Translations under genes and position numbers: made by a program
NCBI RefSeq assembly: GCF_029784155.1
Contig: NC_073693.1
Span: forward strand, 315,007,536 to 315,071,535
Origin: Uranotaenia lowii
Lineage: Eukaryota > Arthropoda > Insecta > Diptera > Culicidae
Direction of reading: 5' to 3'
Length of the DNA stretch: 64,000 nt
The notes under the pieces: generated by a model
The model's database searches: none
What the model saw: only the letters and a program-made list of their open reading frames with translations
Told to the model about the DNA's origin: nothing
Shown here: piece by piece, positions 23,663-35,690 of the stretch
How positions within the stretch are numbered: position 1 is the first letter of the stretch
How the letters are laid out: every line of letters starts with the position of its first letter

Positions 23663-23882
23663 GATATGTTACTGATGTTTGCAAGAGGCAGAAGAACGAA
23701 AGAAACGAGACAATGGACACACTCGAATTCGAATAGAGAAAACATAACCCACACTAAAATGTGCGTTGGCATCATGCTCTCAATTGAAGTGTTTTGAATG
23801 TGACACACTCTGTCAGTCGATCGGCGGCCGGAAACTCGGCTTCTCTTTGCAGATGTGTGAGTTGAAATGATATAAGCCCGAG

Positions 23883-24189
23883 CAGGGACGCCAGGTGGTT
23901 TTGTCAAAAATCAGGACATAACGAAGAAAAAATCATGATTTTTCTAAACGCCACTAACTCAGTTAAGATTGTAAAAATTAAGCCGAAAAGCAGGTAATGC
24001 AGACGCTTGAAGTTATAAAACTGATGCCAGCATAATCATGGTCATCATGGTCTGCTATTTGTATGGAAAAACACCATTTAAATATCACATGATACACATG
24101 AACTATCTAATTACAGATTTGTTCGATATACTCGGTGTCTCGAAAATCAGGACAAATCCTGAAGAAAATCAGGATATCTGGCATCTCTG
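23883..24189. mobile_element. hAT-type MITE inside the inner LTR element
   Basis: Left CAGGGACGCCAGGT and right, inverted, CAGAGATGCCAGAT are terminal inverted repeats. Flanks AGCCCGAG (23875-23882) and TTCCCGAG (24190-24197) agree at six of eight positions. Subterminal AAAATCAGGA motifs occur on both sides. 307 bp, noncoding. Confidence 0.65.
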
Positions 24190-24606
24190 TTCCCGAGCCC
24201 CGTGTGGTTTGTTTTATTCACGAACACCAAAAAGAATCGGGATGACGTAATGGTGCACCAACACCTGCGACCTGCGATAATAGATGCGGATAAGAGTCCC
24301 CAATGATTTATCAATGCGATTAGATATGGCATTCTAAAAATTACGAAATTAAAGTAGGAACACTTTATGACACACTTAACCATGAATAAATTTGATTTCG
24401 GGTATTTCCCAATGAATCTCCGATCAATGGTAATGTTATCTCGATTAACCTGATGAAGTATAAATTTAAGAAAAAACTATTGACAAAATGTTTAAAATTA
24501 TATTTTTGTGGCAAGAATAACGAAACAAGACACTGTTGGAAAACTTACGAAACTCACTCATAAAAATAAAGGGGTGATTGAAAGACTCATTCAACTTCAA
24601 TTGTGT

Positions 24607-24616
24607 AGAAGGAGGA
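24607..24616 (+). other. Polypurine tract of the inner element
   Basis: AGAAGGAGGA directly abuts the 3' LTR start, where the plus-strand primer for reverse transcription is expected. Confidence 0.75.
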
Positions 24617-24832
24617 TGTGTGGTACGCCCCTGACTAGTCGACATAACGTATAAAATCGACAGCTACCGCGTGGTGCTTCACGCACACTAGCAACACTCG
24701 GGCTCGAGATATTTGCAAGCATGTTGCAATGCAAGCTTTCGCGAGTTGGCATTCGGCTGGTTAGGTTCTACTTGAGCATAGTGCTCGATCCCCGTGAAGG
24801 ATGATTTCCTCGTAGCGAATCGAGCTTGCACA
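24617..24832 (+). repeat. 3' LTR of the inner element
   Basis: 216 bp, identical by direct reading to the 5' LTR, followed by the TGTAG duplication. Confidence 0.92.
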
Positions 24833-24837
24833 TGTAG

Positions 24838-25456
24838 GTAAATCTAGAATTCATTGATCAATTCGTCGAGGGGAATGTATTGCCTTGTCACGGTGCATGT
24901 ATAAACATGTTCGCTAGGAAATCTCCCAGCAGCAGCGAACGTTTTCCGAGGCTGATGTATAGCAACAACGTCCTGGGCAATCAGGAAAGATAAAAGCGCC
25001 AAAACGAAATGAGCGTGCGGTGCCAAGAGAGCCAATTCCCCCTCTCAGACATGCGACATACGGAACGTGGAAACATTTAGGCGTTTCCGTCTGGCGCAAG
25101 AACTTCATTTTGTGCTTGCGCGTCAGCCTATCTAAAGGCGCGTTGTTTAATGTATGAAGTGATGAAATTCGCTGAAATCCTGTAATTGCGAAAACCAGTT
25201 GTATCGCCTATTCTGCTGTTTGATTGAGCTTGATTCGGGTTGCAAAAAAACCCTTGTGGCATGGTGTATATTGTTGTTTGAGCAAATTACAGTCCAATGA
25301 CTCCGATCCTTATTCTTCATAGATATTCAATGCAAGAATATTTCGTCGCAAGATAGGGAAAACTAAAATTTTTAAATGCGTGTCGTTATGAACTATAATA
25401 GAAAAAAAGAATTTTGAAATCTCTATTTTCATTTTTTTCCCCGAGAGGAAGGGAGA
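24838..25456 (+). other. 3' internal part of the outer LTR element
   Basis: Continuation of the outer element after the inner insertion. More GC-balanced than the rest, but no pol-like frame. It ends in the purine run GAGAGGAAGGGAGA (about 25443-25456), the outer element's polypurine tract. Confidence 0.6.
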
Positions 25457-25630
25457 TGTGTGGGTCAGGGATAGACGAGAGAATACTTCTATGTATTCTC
25501 TCAGGTCAGGCCCGAACATTCGAGCATCGTCTCCAGTAGCGACGCGACATTCGACCAGTAAGCCGCAACGTCGGTTCAGAGGACGAGAATACCTTGGTGG
25601 GTGATCTCTAGTGACAGTCGGAGTTGCACA
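25457..25630 (+). repeat. 3' LTR of the outer element
   Basis: Starts TGTGTGGG right after the polypurine tract and ends GTTGCACA; 174 bp. Its start and end resemble those of the inner LTR (TGTGTGG...TTGCACA), so the two families are probably related. It contains a perfect 10-bp hairpin, GAGAGAATAC (25477-25486) with GTATTCTCTC (25493-25502). Its last 29 bp equal 16682-16710. Confidence 0.75.
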
Positions 25631-25987
25631 AAGGCTTTGGCACATTTGGCCCGCGAACGCCAATTTGTGGCCCGCGGAGCTTTGACAAATTTCCATGTTA
25701 TGATTAAAGAATTATGCTTATAAACAGATAATATTTGTGAACTTCTTTTGAAATGAAAATTTAAAAAAAATCTTCGAATTTATTTCAAATTCTCGCATTT
25801 AAGAATTTGAATAAAATAATTTCGTAGCCCTGAAGGCAGTAAAAAGTCGTTTCATTGAACTTGAAAATCTGTGAGAACTATTCATGGTATAAATTTATTC
25901 AAAAGTTTCATAAGCATCACCAATTTACCAATAGCATCACCGAAATGCCAATACACACTGAGTTAAAGGAAAAATATCATCATCGGG

Positions 25988-26178
25988 CTTGTGATATAGC
26001 TCAGTTGGCAAGTCTGTTGTCTCCTGAGCCGATATCTGTGAGTTCGAGCCCGAGAGTAAACATCGAACACAGTTGTACCGGATAAGTTTTTCAATAACGA
26101 TCCGCCAATTGCAACATTGATAAAGTCGTGAATGCCATAAAGATGGTAAAACGACTATAATCGAAACAAAAAAAAAAT
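25988..26178 (+). mobile_element. tRNA-derived SINE (second family)
   Basis: A tRNA-like head has an A box TAGCTCAGTTGG (25997-26008) and a B box around AGTTCGAGCCC (26041-26051), 32 nt apart as in real tRNAs. A roughly 110-nt body follows, ending in CGAAAC and a run of A (to 26177). It has no sequence in common with the palindromic SINE at 7784 beyond the promoter type. TSDs are not clear. Confidence 0.75.
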
Positions 26179-29100
26179 CATTAGTTTGTTCTGGAAGGGC
26201 TTTGTAATACAAACTTGGATGAGGTGAAGTATACTCTATTTTATAAACTTGGTTTATTGATGAAGGGTTGCTAGCGAATCGGACGAAAGTTTGGGATGCC
26301 ATTCCTTCACCAGGAAATCATTAAAAAAAACTGGGAATTTCAGCACAAAACCAGTAAAACTGTATTTTTTTGGGACTTTCACTACAAATTTAAAAAAAAA
26401 TATTTTGTACAAAGAATGTAAGGAATTGTTGGGTTCAACTATATGTGATAATAATAAAGCTCCTTTAAAAGCATAGAAATATTTTTCATCAGAATTTCTT
26501 AAATCTAATAAATTGAATCGCAGACGTATGAATAAATTGATTTTAACGAAATTCTACTTAAAATTATCCAGGCTTAATATTTTCTTCAAAAATCATGAGA
26601 ACATTTTACCAACTTTAAAGGAAAAAATTCTTACTCAAACACTTCTATCCTGCATAGATTTTAAGAATATTATATTTTATATCAAAAAGAATCAAATTTC
26701 GTGAAACAAATATTATTAAGATAGCTTCATTCGTCGTTCTTAAATTGCTTTAGTTCATGTTATCTGAATATTTTTAATTTTGGAAACTATTTAAATTTAT
26801 AAAAACAATTTTATAAATTTCTATAGATATTTTAATACCTACGAAGGCGAATCTTCAAGATAATTTTTGAAAAATAAAAGTTTGAGGGTGATTTTTTTGT
26901 ATTGTTATATTATTTTTTATTTGTGCTAATGCTTGTTCCACTCGAATTGATATACTGATGAATGATTCATTTGTTAAACTTTCCAATTTACTTGATGTAG
27001 TTTTATAATAACGAAAGGCCATCACGATTTTTGGAAGAAGTCATCTCTTTGCGTGATACATTTTCGAATATTTTCAGCTATTTACATTTAGTACATCTCT
27101 GGAATAATTTTCAAATGCCAAAATTTTTACTTTTGTGATGTGACTCGAAAGGGGTCTAAAATTATTAAAATTTCAAAACAAGGTTGCGGATCTCGTTTTC
27201 TCAAAACTGTTAAAATTTTTGAAAATCCATGTTTTCAGATTGAAAACTAATGTAAAAAAAATCAGGAAAATAATCATTTTTAACCAAGAAAATCCGTGAA
27301 AAACTTGGAAAAAATCACTAGCAACCCTAGATATATATTTTTTGGTGTCGATTAAAATCGTTTTACATATTCTATTAAAATAAAGTAATAGAAATACAAT
27401 GTGCTATACCCTTACAAATCTTAAACGCGTTTTCTAAGCTTTACTTAATTAAATATGTTTAAAATATACTTCAAAAGTGTGAATGGAAGAAAGAAAAAGA
27501 TTCTGGCAAGAATTTTTCGGCCCCGCAGACAAATCACATTTCTAAAATTTGGCCCGCCGAATTTTTGTTTGGACTCAATTGAATTTTTTAAGGTATCTTT
27601 TTCAAAACCAAATAGATGGACAATGTAGCTGCATACATTTAGAGGCAAAAATTAGAAACATTTCTCAATATTTTTTGGCCTCGGAAACTAATGAAATTTT
27701 TCCATCATGCAATTCCATAGGTCCTCGTACTGTTCCTGTGATCTTTTTTTTATTGAAATTTAACCATTTGATAGGGTTTACAGGCTTTCTAATCGAAAAT
27801 GTCAGTTTTTTTAAATATCCAAATGACCATAGAAATAACTCTAAAACTTTAGCCAAATAAATTGGAAATTCATATAAAACAACCCATTTGCTTCTAAATG
27901 CTATCATTTTATCAGGAGTGGTGTTTGTTTGTGAGTTTTCAAAAAACCGATATTTTAAAACTTTGAAACTACATTTTAAGACATATCAAAAAATCTACAA
28001 CTACAAACCAAATTCAGTGAATTTGAAAAACAATTTATGTATATGCTTTTAAACGTAGAAATAAGTTTCCAGATAATTTAACTACAGACTTAATTAATAA
28101 TGAAATTTGCTAAAATTTCATGTTGATCAAAGTTACCCCGGTGATCAAACTTCCCTGAGTTTACGGTAAATGTTCATATGCATTGTTGATGATAAATAAT
28201 CATAATTCTCTATTGCAAACCAAGTTGAACATGGATAAGAAAATTTAACTTTAGATTAAGCAAAAACGTTATGAAGAGATTAATCACCGTAACGCTTGTT
28301 TGTTGCTTAATTTTTTAGTTATTTTTTATCAAAAAATTCAATTAAATCAAGAATACGAAATAACTCTCATCTTACACAATTTTTTTAATAGTCTTGTAAT
28401 CTTTTGAAAATTTGATTTTTTTTTTCAAAATTAACATTAAATACTTCAAACTTTATTTATTCTCCCCTTCTGTTTTTTTTTTTTTAATTTCGAAGGGGGA
28501 TGACAAAAGAAGAAATTTGTGTTTGTTATAGCTTTATTTAGAAGCATTATCATTACATATAAAATTTTGTTCAGCACGGGCCAACTACTATGAAGTGGTC
28601 AATGTTGTAAAAATTCGACTTAATACGTTGAAATTGAAAAAACAAATTCTCCTGGTCAAAATATCCTCCTGACTACCATAGTACATGGAAAATAACAGGT
28701 AGGCCATTGCGCTTAACCTCACTTGAAAGCTCCGTGTATGTACACAGCACGCTTCCATATAAACAAAAATAGTTATGAAAATTTGGCAGTTTATATAGAA
28801 TGGCAATCAAAATTAATAATTTCTCTGTCGATAGCCATTCGTATCTTTTGAAAAGGGCTTCAGAATGAAGATTGATTCTTCAGGCTCATCGGAAACTATT
28901 TGTTGCATTGAATTTTTGGATCTGAACCATAAATAATGAGCATTCAAAAGAACTTTCATCGTCATCTCTCTTTTTTAAAGTATTCAATGTAATTTTTTCT
29001 TCTGTCTATGTTAAACATTTGGTAGATGATCTAAAATACTTAATATTTCTGAGATTATAAGTCAACTTGTTTGGATTTTTATTCAAATCACGCAAGAAAA

Positions 29101-29519
29101 AGGCAAACATATCACCAAATTTTAGTTTTAAATCGACAAAAAGCTTATTGCATGTTACTTTTAGAGGTATTGAAAAGCCAAATATTCATTGTTGCAATAG
29201 AATGCATCAGTGAGTATTTTTCTCATAATTTTATCGCTTGTCAATTTTAAGAAAAATGTGATTTTTTGATAAATTCCATACATTTGCCGGTTTTTTCCAT
29301 AACTATTTTTCGGGGCCTCTTACCAATACGTCGAAAGGGAGCGGAATGGCCTACATTGAATATTTCAAAGTAGTGTTTGTTCTTTCACTTTCACTCGGAT
29401 CACCATGAAAACGATTTCGGCAAGAATTCATTTTCAGTAAGAGCAGTATGCGAAAGAGTGTGGAAGGAATGTAAAAAACAAATCTCCGAACGTGATAGAA
29501 TTTTGATTTCATGAACGTA
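26179..29519. other. AT-rich noncoding sequence with scattered repeat ends
   Basis: No supported gene. 27178-27329 has CAAGGTTGC at its left and GCAACCCTAG at its right, looking like a small hAT-type MITE without a clear duplication. TTTGGCCCGC strings near 25650 and, inverted, near 27525-27560 could be subterminal repeats of one larger hAT remnant. Open frames at 26513-26704 and 27549-27860 look random. Confidence 0.45.
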
Positions 29520-30364
29520 GGGGAACATGCCCTATTATGCGCCACCTAAGCGAATCGCTGATTTTCTATGTATTCCACGTACAAATTGTGTTAAAAATGG
29601 GTGCAATCTTTGAAGAAAATTGTTTTCTACAAATGCCTTTGATTTTTTATCACTCAAATTGCTATAGTTGCTTCAAAAACTTGATTTTTAAAAACCTTAT
29701 TCAAAGCCACAGAACAAAACTGTGTTGCAAATACGCGCCGCCGTGTATTCAATACGCGCCTAGCAGCCGAACACACCCGAAAGCAGCCGAAGACCGAAAA
29801 CACATCAATACTTACAGACACTTTGAATGAAAATAAAATCAAAATGGACTAATCAAAATTTAAAAAAAAAGTAGATTTTTTGGGCTGAATTAACGCTCAA
29901 AATAAGGTTTAAGACTTTTTGTTCATTTTCAATGAAAATTGGCCTTTTTGAAAAATTAATGCTATTTTCAGCCTACTACGATCGGCGCGTTATAACGAGC
30001 GCATGGGCCGTGATAAAACATACCCATAAAAAGCATACCATAGCGAGTTCGGTATAATTTTTTAGCATTAAATCGTAGTTTAGTTTCTCCTCTATCGATG
30101 TGTCAGAAAATATTGTCTTATTCGTTTTTCTCTGCTTGGTGACACCTTATTAAAAGTGTTTTAAAATTTAGATCGAAATGAAAAAACCTAAATTGTGAAA
30201 TTATCACGACACAGGAACATTTTAAGGAAAAATTCATACTTGCCATGACCAATCACAGCATTTAGAACAAATAGGTAATATTTTGCAGGCTTAAAATGCT
30301 TCAGATTCTTCAAAACAAGGGTGGCGCGAATTAGCCACATGGGGCGTTATATGAACTTTTCCCC
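29520..30364. mobile_element. TA-flanked MITE with GGGGAA ends
   Basis: Left TAGGGGAACATGCCC and right, inverted, TAGGGGAAAAGTTC sit at TA dinucleotides (29518-29519 and 30365-30366). Internal ATTATGCGCC and GGGGCGTTATATGAAC strings echo the design of the MITEs at 10437 and 53073. About 845 bp, noncoding. Confidence 0.65.
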
Positions 30365-30509
30365 TACCTCTAGTTTGTTTATTATGATTCGCGGAAAATA
30401 ACTAGCTGACTGAGATTTTTTCTCATTGTTCGGCAATGTAAGGCAAGTGAATATGAAATTTTTCAAGACTGGAAGTGGTACTATTCATGAAGCCAACGAA
30501 TTACGACTA

Positions 30510-32158
30510 CGAGCGTAGGATGATTTCCTCAATACAGAGTTGTTAATCATTAGTAAATGAGGACAGCCTTTTTTAATGAAATAAATAAAAGATTGGTTGT
30601 GAATGATCGGTGGAATAAAACCATGAGTTGAAGTCGAATTTTGTTGTCTGACGCCACCATGAAATCCAAGATAGCGGCTTTCGCTTGAGGATATTATGTT
30701 GTAAACGACTTAAAATCGCATGAAAACCCAAAAAATGGGTATTAGGAGAAAAGGCTGAACTAAAAGGAGTTGAATTTCGCTATCTGAAGCCATATTTAAA
30801 TCCTATATGGCGGCTTCCGCTTTAGTTTACAATACTGTTTAATACAGACAATATTGGTATTGGCTGAAACGGCTAAACTATAGAAAGTCATATTTTGCTT
30901 TCTAGCACCATCTTTAAATTCAAGATGGCGGTTTCCACGTAAGATTAAAATTTGTTGATCAATTCAAATCGCATGAAATACCCAGAATATGGGTATTGGG
31001 TGAAAGGACCAAACTAGAAGTAGTCAAATTTCGCTTTTGGACGCCATCTCTAAGTCTATTATGGCGGCTTCCGATGAACTTTTAAATTCTGTAAATGACT
31101 AAAAATCACATTAAGCCCACAAAATGTAGGTATTAAGTGAAAATGCTAAACTAGAAGAAGTTGAATTTCGCTTTTTGACGCCATCTTGAAATCCAAGATA
31201 GTGGCATCTGAATAACTTTAAAATGCTGTAAAAGACTAAGCAGCACATGAAACTCCCACGATATGGGTATTGAGTGAAAGGGCTAAACGAGTAGAAGTCA
31301 TATTTCGCTGTCTGACGCCGCCCAAGATAGTTACTTACACTGATCTTTGAAACCCTGGAAATGGAAAGTCTCATAAAAGTTCAGCGAAGGCCGCTCTCTT
31401 AAAGTTCAAGTCAGCGTTAGATAGCGAAATTCGACTTCTTCTCGTTTAGCTCTTTCACCCAATACCCATTATATGGGGTTTTTCAAAGCATTTTCAAAGT
31501 TAATTGTTAACCGCTATTTTATGTTTCAAGATGGCGTCAGATTGAGAAATCCGACTTCTACCCCTTTCACTTATTAACCCATATTGTGAATGTTTCATGA
31601 GCTTTTCAGTAATTTACAGCTTTGAAACGAAAAGCAGAATCCACCATCTTGGATTAACGATGGCGTCAAGCAACTTTTTTTTCTCCTGCTAGTTGAGCCT
31701 TTTCAATTCATGTTGTAGAGATACTTCTACCCCTTCCGATGATTTGAAGTATTTCAAAGATTTTTATATATTTTTTAATTTAACTCAAAAACAAAACACT
31801 TGACTTATCAACAATGTGTAAAAATGGGGACTCCAGTTCAAATATGTGCAGTCTTGTCTGAGCGTGTATGTTTTGACATCTTCATCGTGAACACCGAACA
31901 CGCAACAAAAAGCTTGCTACAAGCTTTCTAGTTAATTTACTTGAGTTTTAAAATAGCATTAAGAACTCTTTCTAAACAACTTAAACTGGATTTTGTAAAT
32001 GCTTCATAAGCATTTTCAGAACTACCTGAAAAAAATGGTTAAACCAAGAATCTAAGCAATTCTCATGACCATATTGAAACAGTTATGAAACAAGCTGCGT
32101 CTAAAATGCTATAATCAAACCTTCCAATGCTAGTTGGTTTAATCCATGTAAGTTGGGA
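30510..32158. mobile_element. Foldback element with ATGGCG palindromes, copy A
   Basis: A unit of about 130-140 bp, containing a CGCCATCTTG...CAAGATGGCG-type palindrome followed by GGCTTCCG, recurs five or six times in one orientation (30650-31330) and then in the opposite orientation (31388-31680). The right end, AATGCTAGTTGG...AAGTTGGGAAG (to about 32158), matches the right end of copy B at about 48280-48311. The left boundary, near GGATGATTTCCTC, is shorter than in copy B and looks truncated. No coding frame. Confidence 0.65.
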
Positions 32159-33330
32159 AGCAGCTTATTTAATTAAGAGATGAAGCGTGAAAACGACCGT
32201 GCTAGAGCAACTTGTCTCGAGCGATCGGGCGGCAAATACAGTTTGCAAAAGTACAGTTTTAGGTCCTCAAGATCAATGCGATTCCTTGCAAGTCAACAAA
32301 CAATGGATCAGAAGGGATAAAAATATTGTGACTTGAATTCAGTTTATGACGCTGTTTTGCTTAAACTGAGTGAATTAATGTCATAATTTAAAAAAGGCAA
32401 AACTTTGTTTGATGTAAATCAATCAGGAAACAACGTATATCAAATTATGGGTAATTTAACGTTTATCACAATCACACACTTTGAAAAACATTGATTTTTT
32501 TCATGACCAATTAAAATTTGCGACCGTTTGCTACTATTTTTTTTATTCTACAGTAACATTCTACAGGATTGCCCTCTAGAATGATAACTGTTCAGAAAAA
32601 TACAGAAAATTGAATTCACGACATGGTGGAATGTGTCCAATATATTTTGAAGCTAACAGTTTAGCTTAGAACAACTTAAACATTTAGGAACAGTGATACA
32701 ATATAAAAAATATAAACAAATATAATAAAAAGTATCAAACTAAAAAAAAACTAAAAGTTCACTACCCAAGTGTTTTAAATACAATTTAAAATTAGGTAAC
32801 AGACTAAGGTCCAAAGGGGTATGAGTGCAAAGTGATCGATTTTTTGTAAAAAATGCCAAACAATTCTTCTTTTCATCCATTTTTTCAGACTTTAAAAAAA
32901 ATGTTCACATACTTTTACGTTAAAAAGAAAATTGCAAATGTTTGAAAACTGCTAGGAAAACGGCAAATCACAACGATTTGAAAGCGTGTTTTCTCAAAAT
33001 TTGTTTTTAACACTTATACCGCTTTGGCTTCAAGGGCCTCATATCTTATTTTATGAAGAAAAGAATAAAATGAAACCATTTTATAACTTAAAAAATAAGG
33101 CTTGAAGATAGTTAATACTGAGTTTCCGTTTTGTTCGAATTTCTCAATACGGTATAAATGATAAATTTTTACACAAAAGTGCAATAAGTCTAGTTGTTGT
33201 CAGAGCTCAAGTGAAATAACAAATATGCCAAAAGTGACTGGGCAAAATAAAAAATTGAACCAAGACTTGTAAAAAAGTCGTGTTTTTTCTAGCGTTCATT
33301 CAATGTAACGGAGAAAAAAACATGAAACTT
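32159..33330. other. AT-rich noncoding sequence
   Basis: No supported gene or bounded element. Imperfect inverted strings near 32815 (CAAAGGGGTATGAGTG) and 33010 (ACTTATACCGCTTTGG) may be the ends of a small MITE, unproven. Confidence 0.45.
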
Positions 33331-34620
33331 ATGCTAACAAGCTCCACCGATTTCCATTTTCATCCGACAGAGTCCCACCAGTCACCCAGTCAGCCAGCCA
33401 TCCAACCAATCAACGAAATTGAAACATAAGCAGATTTTCGCGATCGCAAGCCCATTATCGGGCTTTCGAAAGTTCACTTGTGAAGCCATCCATAGCCTCA
33501 CATCATCATCATCTGGCGCTTTTGAGCCGGGAACATTGATACCCCACTCCCATTTTCTGGCTTTCGGAAAAATGTAGCAAAATGTAGCCAAATGTCATCA
33601 TCGGCGGAGATGCGTGACGGAATCGTCGACCATTTGCTTGCCGGAAAAAATACGCTCCAGCAAAAATAAGCCGTATGGAAAAACGATTCCCCGTCCGCGT
33701 TTTCTGAGCCTTCTTCGGCAAGGACCTGCCCCACAACCATGTATGTTTGTGTTAATGTCAGCTCAATTTTGTCTGCTAGAATATTCCGGGGGCGCCTACA
33801 TAGTAAAAGACAACAATTTCCGAAAATTAAATCCATTTTTATTGTTCATTTTTGCTGTCGTTTGCATAGTGGCACTCTTAAATCATCGATTTTTACGACC
33901 ACCCTGTTGCCATCTGGCTGGTTTCGTTCGTTGGCTCGTTGGCTGAGATGAAAATAAAACAAAATTCCGGCCATAGTTCAGGTTCAGCCATTTTTGGTGG
34001 CTTTTCTGTTGTTTGGACTAGCGCAATTCCGAACTCCCCCGCTTCCCCCCAACAAGAAAACTGCGCTCTAATGGAAGTGTGGAAAAATGATAAAAAATTT
34101 AATGTAATGTGCCCCCGGGCGATCGTTTGCCGCTGAATAATGATAACGAGCTTATATTGTTTGGCTGGTTTGGCTCAAGCAGTTGATGGGGCGTCCATTA
34201 ATGACGAAAAATGTATTTTCTTAGAATATTTGGCCATCTCGTCAGATAACTTTTAAGGAAGGCCCCACAAGCTGAAGGTGCGAGGACGACGAACAATTTG
34301 TTTGTGTTCCGGCTGCTTTTGGGACCAGAACGATGAGGATGGCCGGCCACCGAACTGTTTTATGGTCTCTAGGGTTCCTGCCTGAAGAGAGAGGTTCCAC
34401 GTCCTCTAGCAGCAAAAACCAAATCGGTCGGTCTGTGAACTAAAGTTTAATGTGGGTCAGCCATCCTAGTATATGTTTAGAGCTAAGTGGTTTATGGTGC
34501 AAGCCCAAAAATTAGTACTGGGACTTTGCTGCCGGCTAGGGAATATCTCGGGCGGCGCGGTCGGTAAGATTAATTTATATTTTATTCAAACTTTTGGGGC
34601 TTCCAGCAACTATGATATCG
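33331..34620. other. Repeat-poor, GC-balanced noncoding island
   Basis: About 1.3 kb with balanced composition and no multi-copy sequence seen elsewhere in the window. Overlapping open frames occur on both strands (33498-33836 minus, 33614-33946 plus) without protein-family features. Candidate unique or conserved noncoding host DNA. Confidence 0.4.
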
Positions 34621-34976
34621 TTGCACAATGTATCCATTGAACAAGGATAGAAAGGTGGCAACGAAAAGAATCTCAATGAATATAACTGTACGGTTATTTT
34701 AAAATATTGCAAGCACACTACATTGAAAATTAAAAGTGTTAAAAAAATAAGTAATTGTTGATTATATATTAAAAAACAAAAAAAAAAAGTTTGAATGAGT
34801 AAAAGTATGATTTTGGTTTGGACTTACAGGTTACACTCAGATGACAAAAATAATCAAAAAGGACACGAAAGTGACACAGAAAAAAACCCTTAAAAGGTAA
34901 AAGAATAAAAGAATTTTGAGATTGACTATAAATGGAAGGAAATTGACCAAAATCAAACAAAGACAAAATAAACTAA

Positions 34977-35607
34977 ATTAACAAAATTGACAAAATTGAC
35001 AACATAGACAAAATTGACAAAATTGACAACATTGACAAAATTGACAAAATTGACAAAATTGACAAATTTAAAAAATTGACAAAATTGACGAAATTGACAA
35101 AATTGAGAAAATTGACAAAATTGACAAAATTGACAAAATTGACAAAATTGACAAAATTGACAAAATTGACAAAATTGACAAAATTGACAAAATTGACAAA
35201 ATTGACAAAATTGACAAAATTGACAAAATTGACAAAATTGACAAAATTGACAAAATTGACAAAATTGACAAAATTGACAAAATTGACAAAATTGACAAAA
35301 TTGACAAAATTGACAAAATTGACAAAATTGACAAAATTGACAAAATTGACAAAATTGACAAAATTGACAAAATTGACAAAATTGACAAAATTGACAAAAT
35401 TGACAAAATTGACAAAATTGACAAAATTGACAAAATTGACAAAATTGACAAAATTGACAAAATTGACAAAATTGACAAAATTGACAAAATTGACAAAATT
35501 GACAAAATTGACAAAATTGACAAAATTGACAAAATTGACAAAATTGACAAAATTGACAAAATTGACAAATTGAAAAAATTGACAAAATTGACAAAATTGA
35601 CAAAAAT
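34977..35607. repeat. 9-bp satellite, block 1 (ATTGACAAA)n
   Basis: About 65-70 tandem copies of ATTGACAAA, almost perfect from 35107 to 35566 and more degenerate at the left edge. Because the unit is a multiple of three, every frame without a stop yields a long tripeptide-repeat ORF on both strands. These are artefacts. Confidence 0.97.
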
Positions 35608-35690
35608 GAAAAAAAATAACACAAAGACAAAAATGACCAAAAAGACAAAAATAACACAAATGAAAAAAAAATGACAAAAATAACACAAAT

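Larger units (their letters stand above)
19304..24832 (+). mobile_element. Inner coding-less LTR retrotransposon with identical LTRs
   Basis: Two 216-bp LTRs (19304-19519 and 24617-24832) agree at every base by direct reading. The TSD is TGTAG (19299-19303 and 24833-24837). LTRs start TGTGTGG and end TTGCACA. The primer site lies 2 nt inside the 5' LTR and a polypurine tract abuts the 3' LTR. The 5.1-kb interior has a hairpin array followed by A-rich DNA with no gag or pol frame; the longest plus-strand frames (21538-21813 and 21960-22202) look random. A TTAA MITE and a hAT MITE sit inside. Identical LTRs mean recent insertion, so proteins must have come from another element. Confidence 0.9.
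16682..25630 (+). mobile_element. Outer coding-less LTR retrotransposon, 5'-truncated, with nested insertions
   Basis: It begins with the last 29 bp of an LTR (16682-16710), continues through a tRNA-Arg-type primer site, a hairpin array and A-rich noncoding DNA, and ends with a polypurine tract and a 174-bp 3' LTR (25457-25630). Two later insertions interrupt it: a hAT MITE (18676-19119) and the inner LTR element (19304-24832). Without the inner element the internal region is about 3.2 kb. No gag, protease, reverse transcriptase or integrase frame is visible on either strand. It belongs to the LARD/TRIM type of non-autonomous LTR element; primer type suggests the mdg1/412-like part of Ty3/gypsy (inference). 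Confidence 0.7.

Noticed and set aside
25457..25630. The 3' LTR of the outer element as a copy of the inner LTR
   Set aside because: Only the terminal TGTGTGG and TTGCACA and general layout are shared; length (174 versus 216 bp) and internal sequence differ, so they are separate families.
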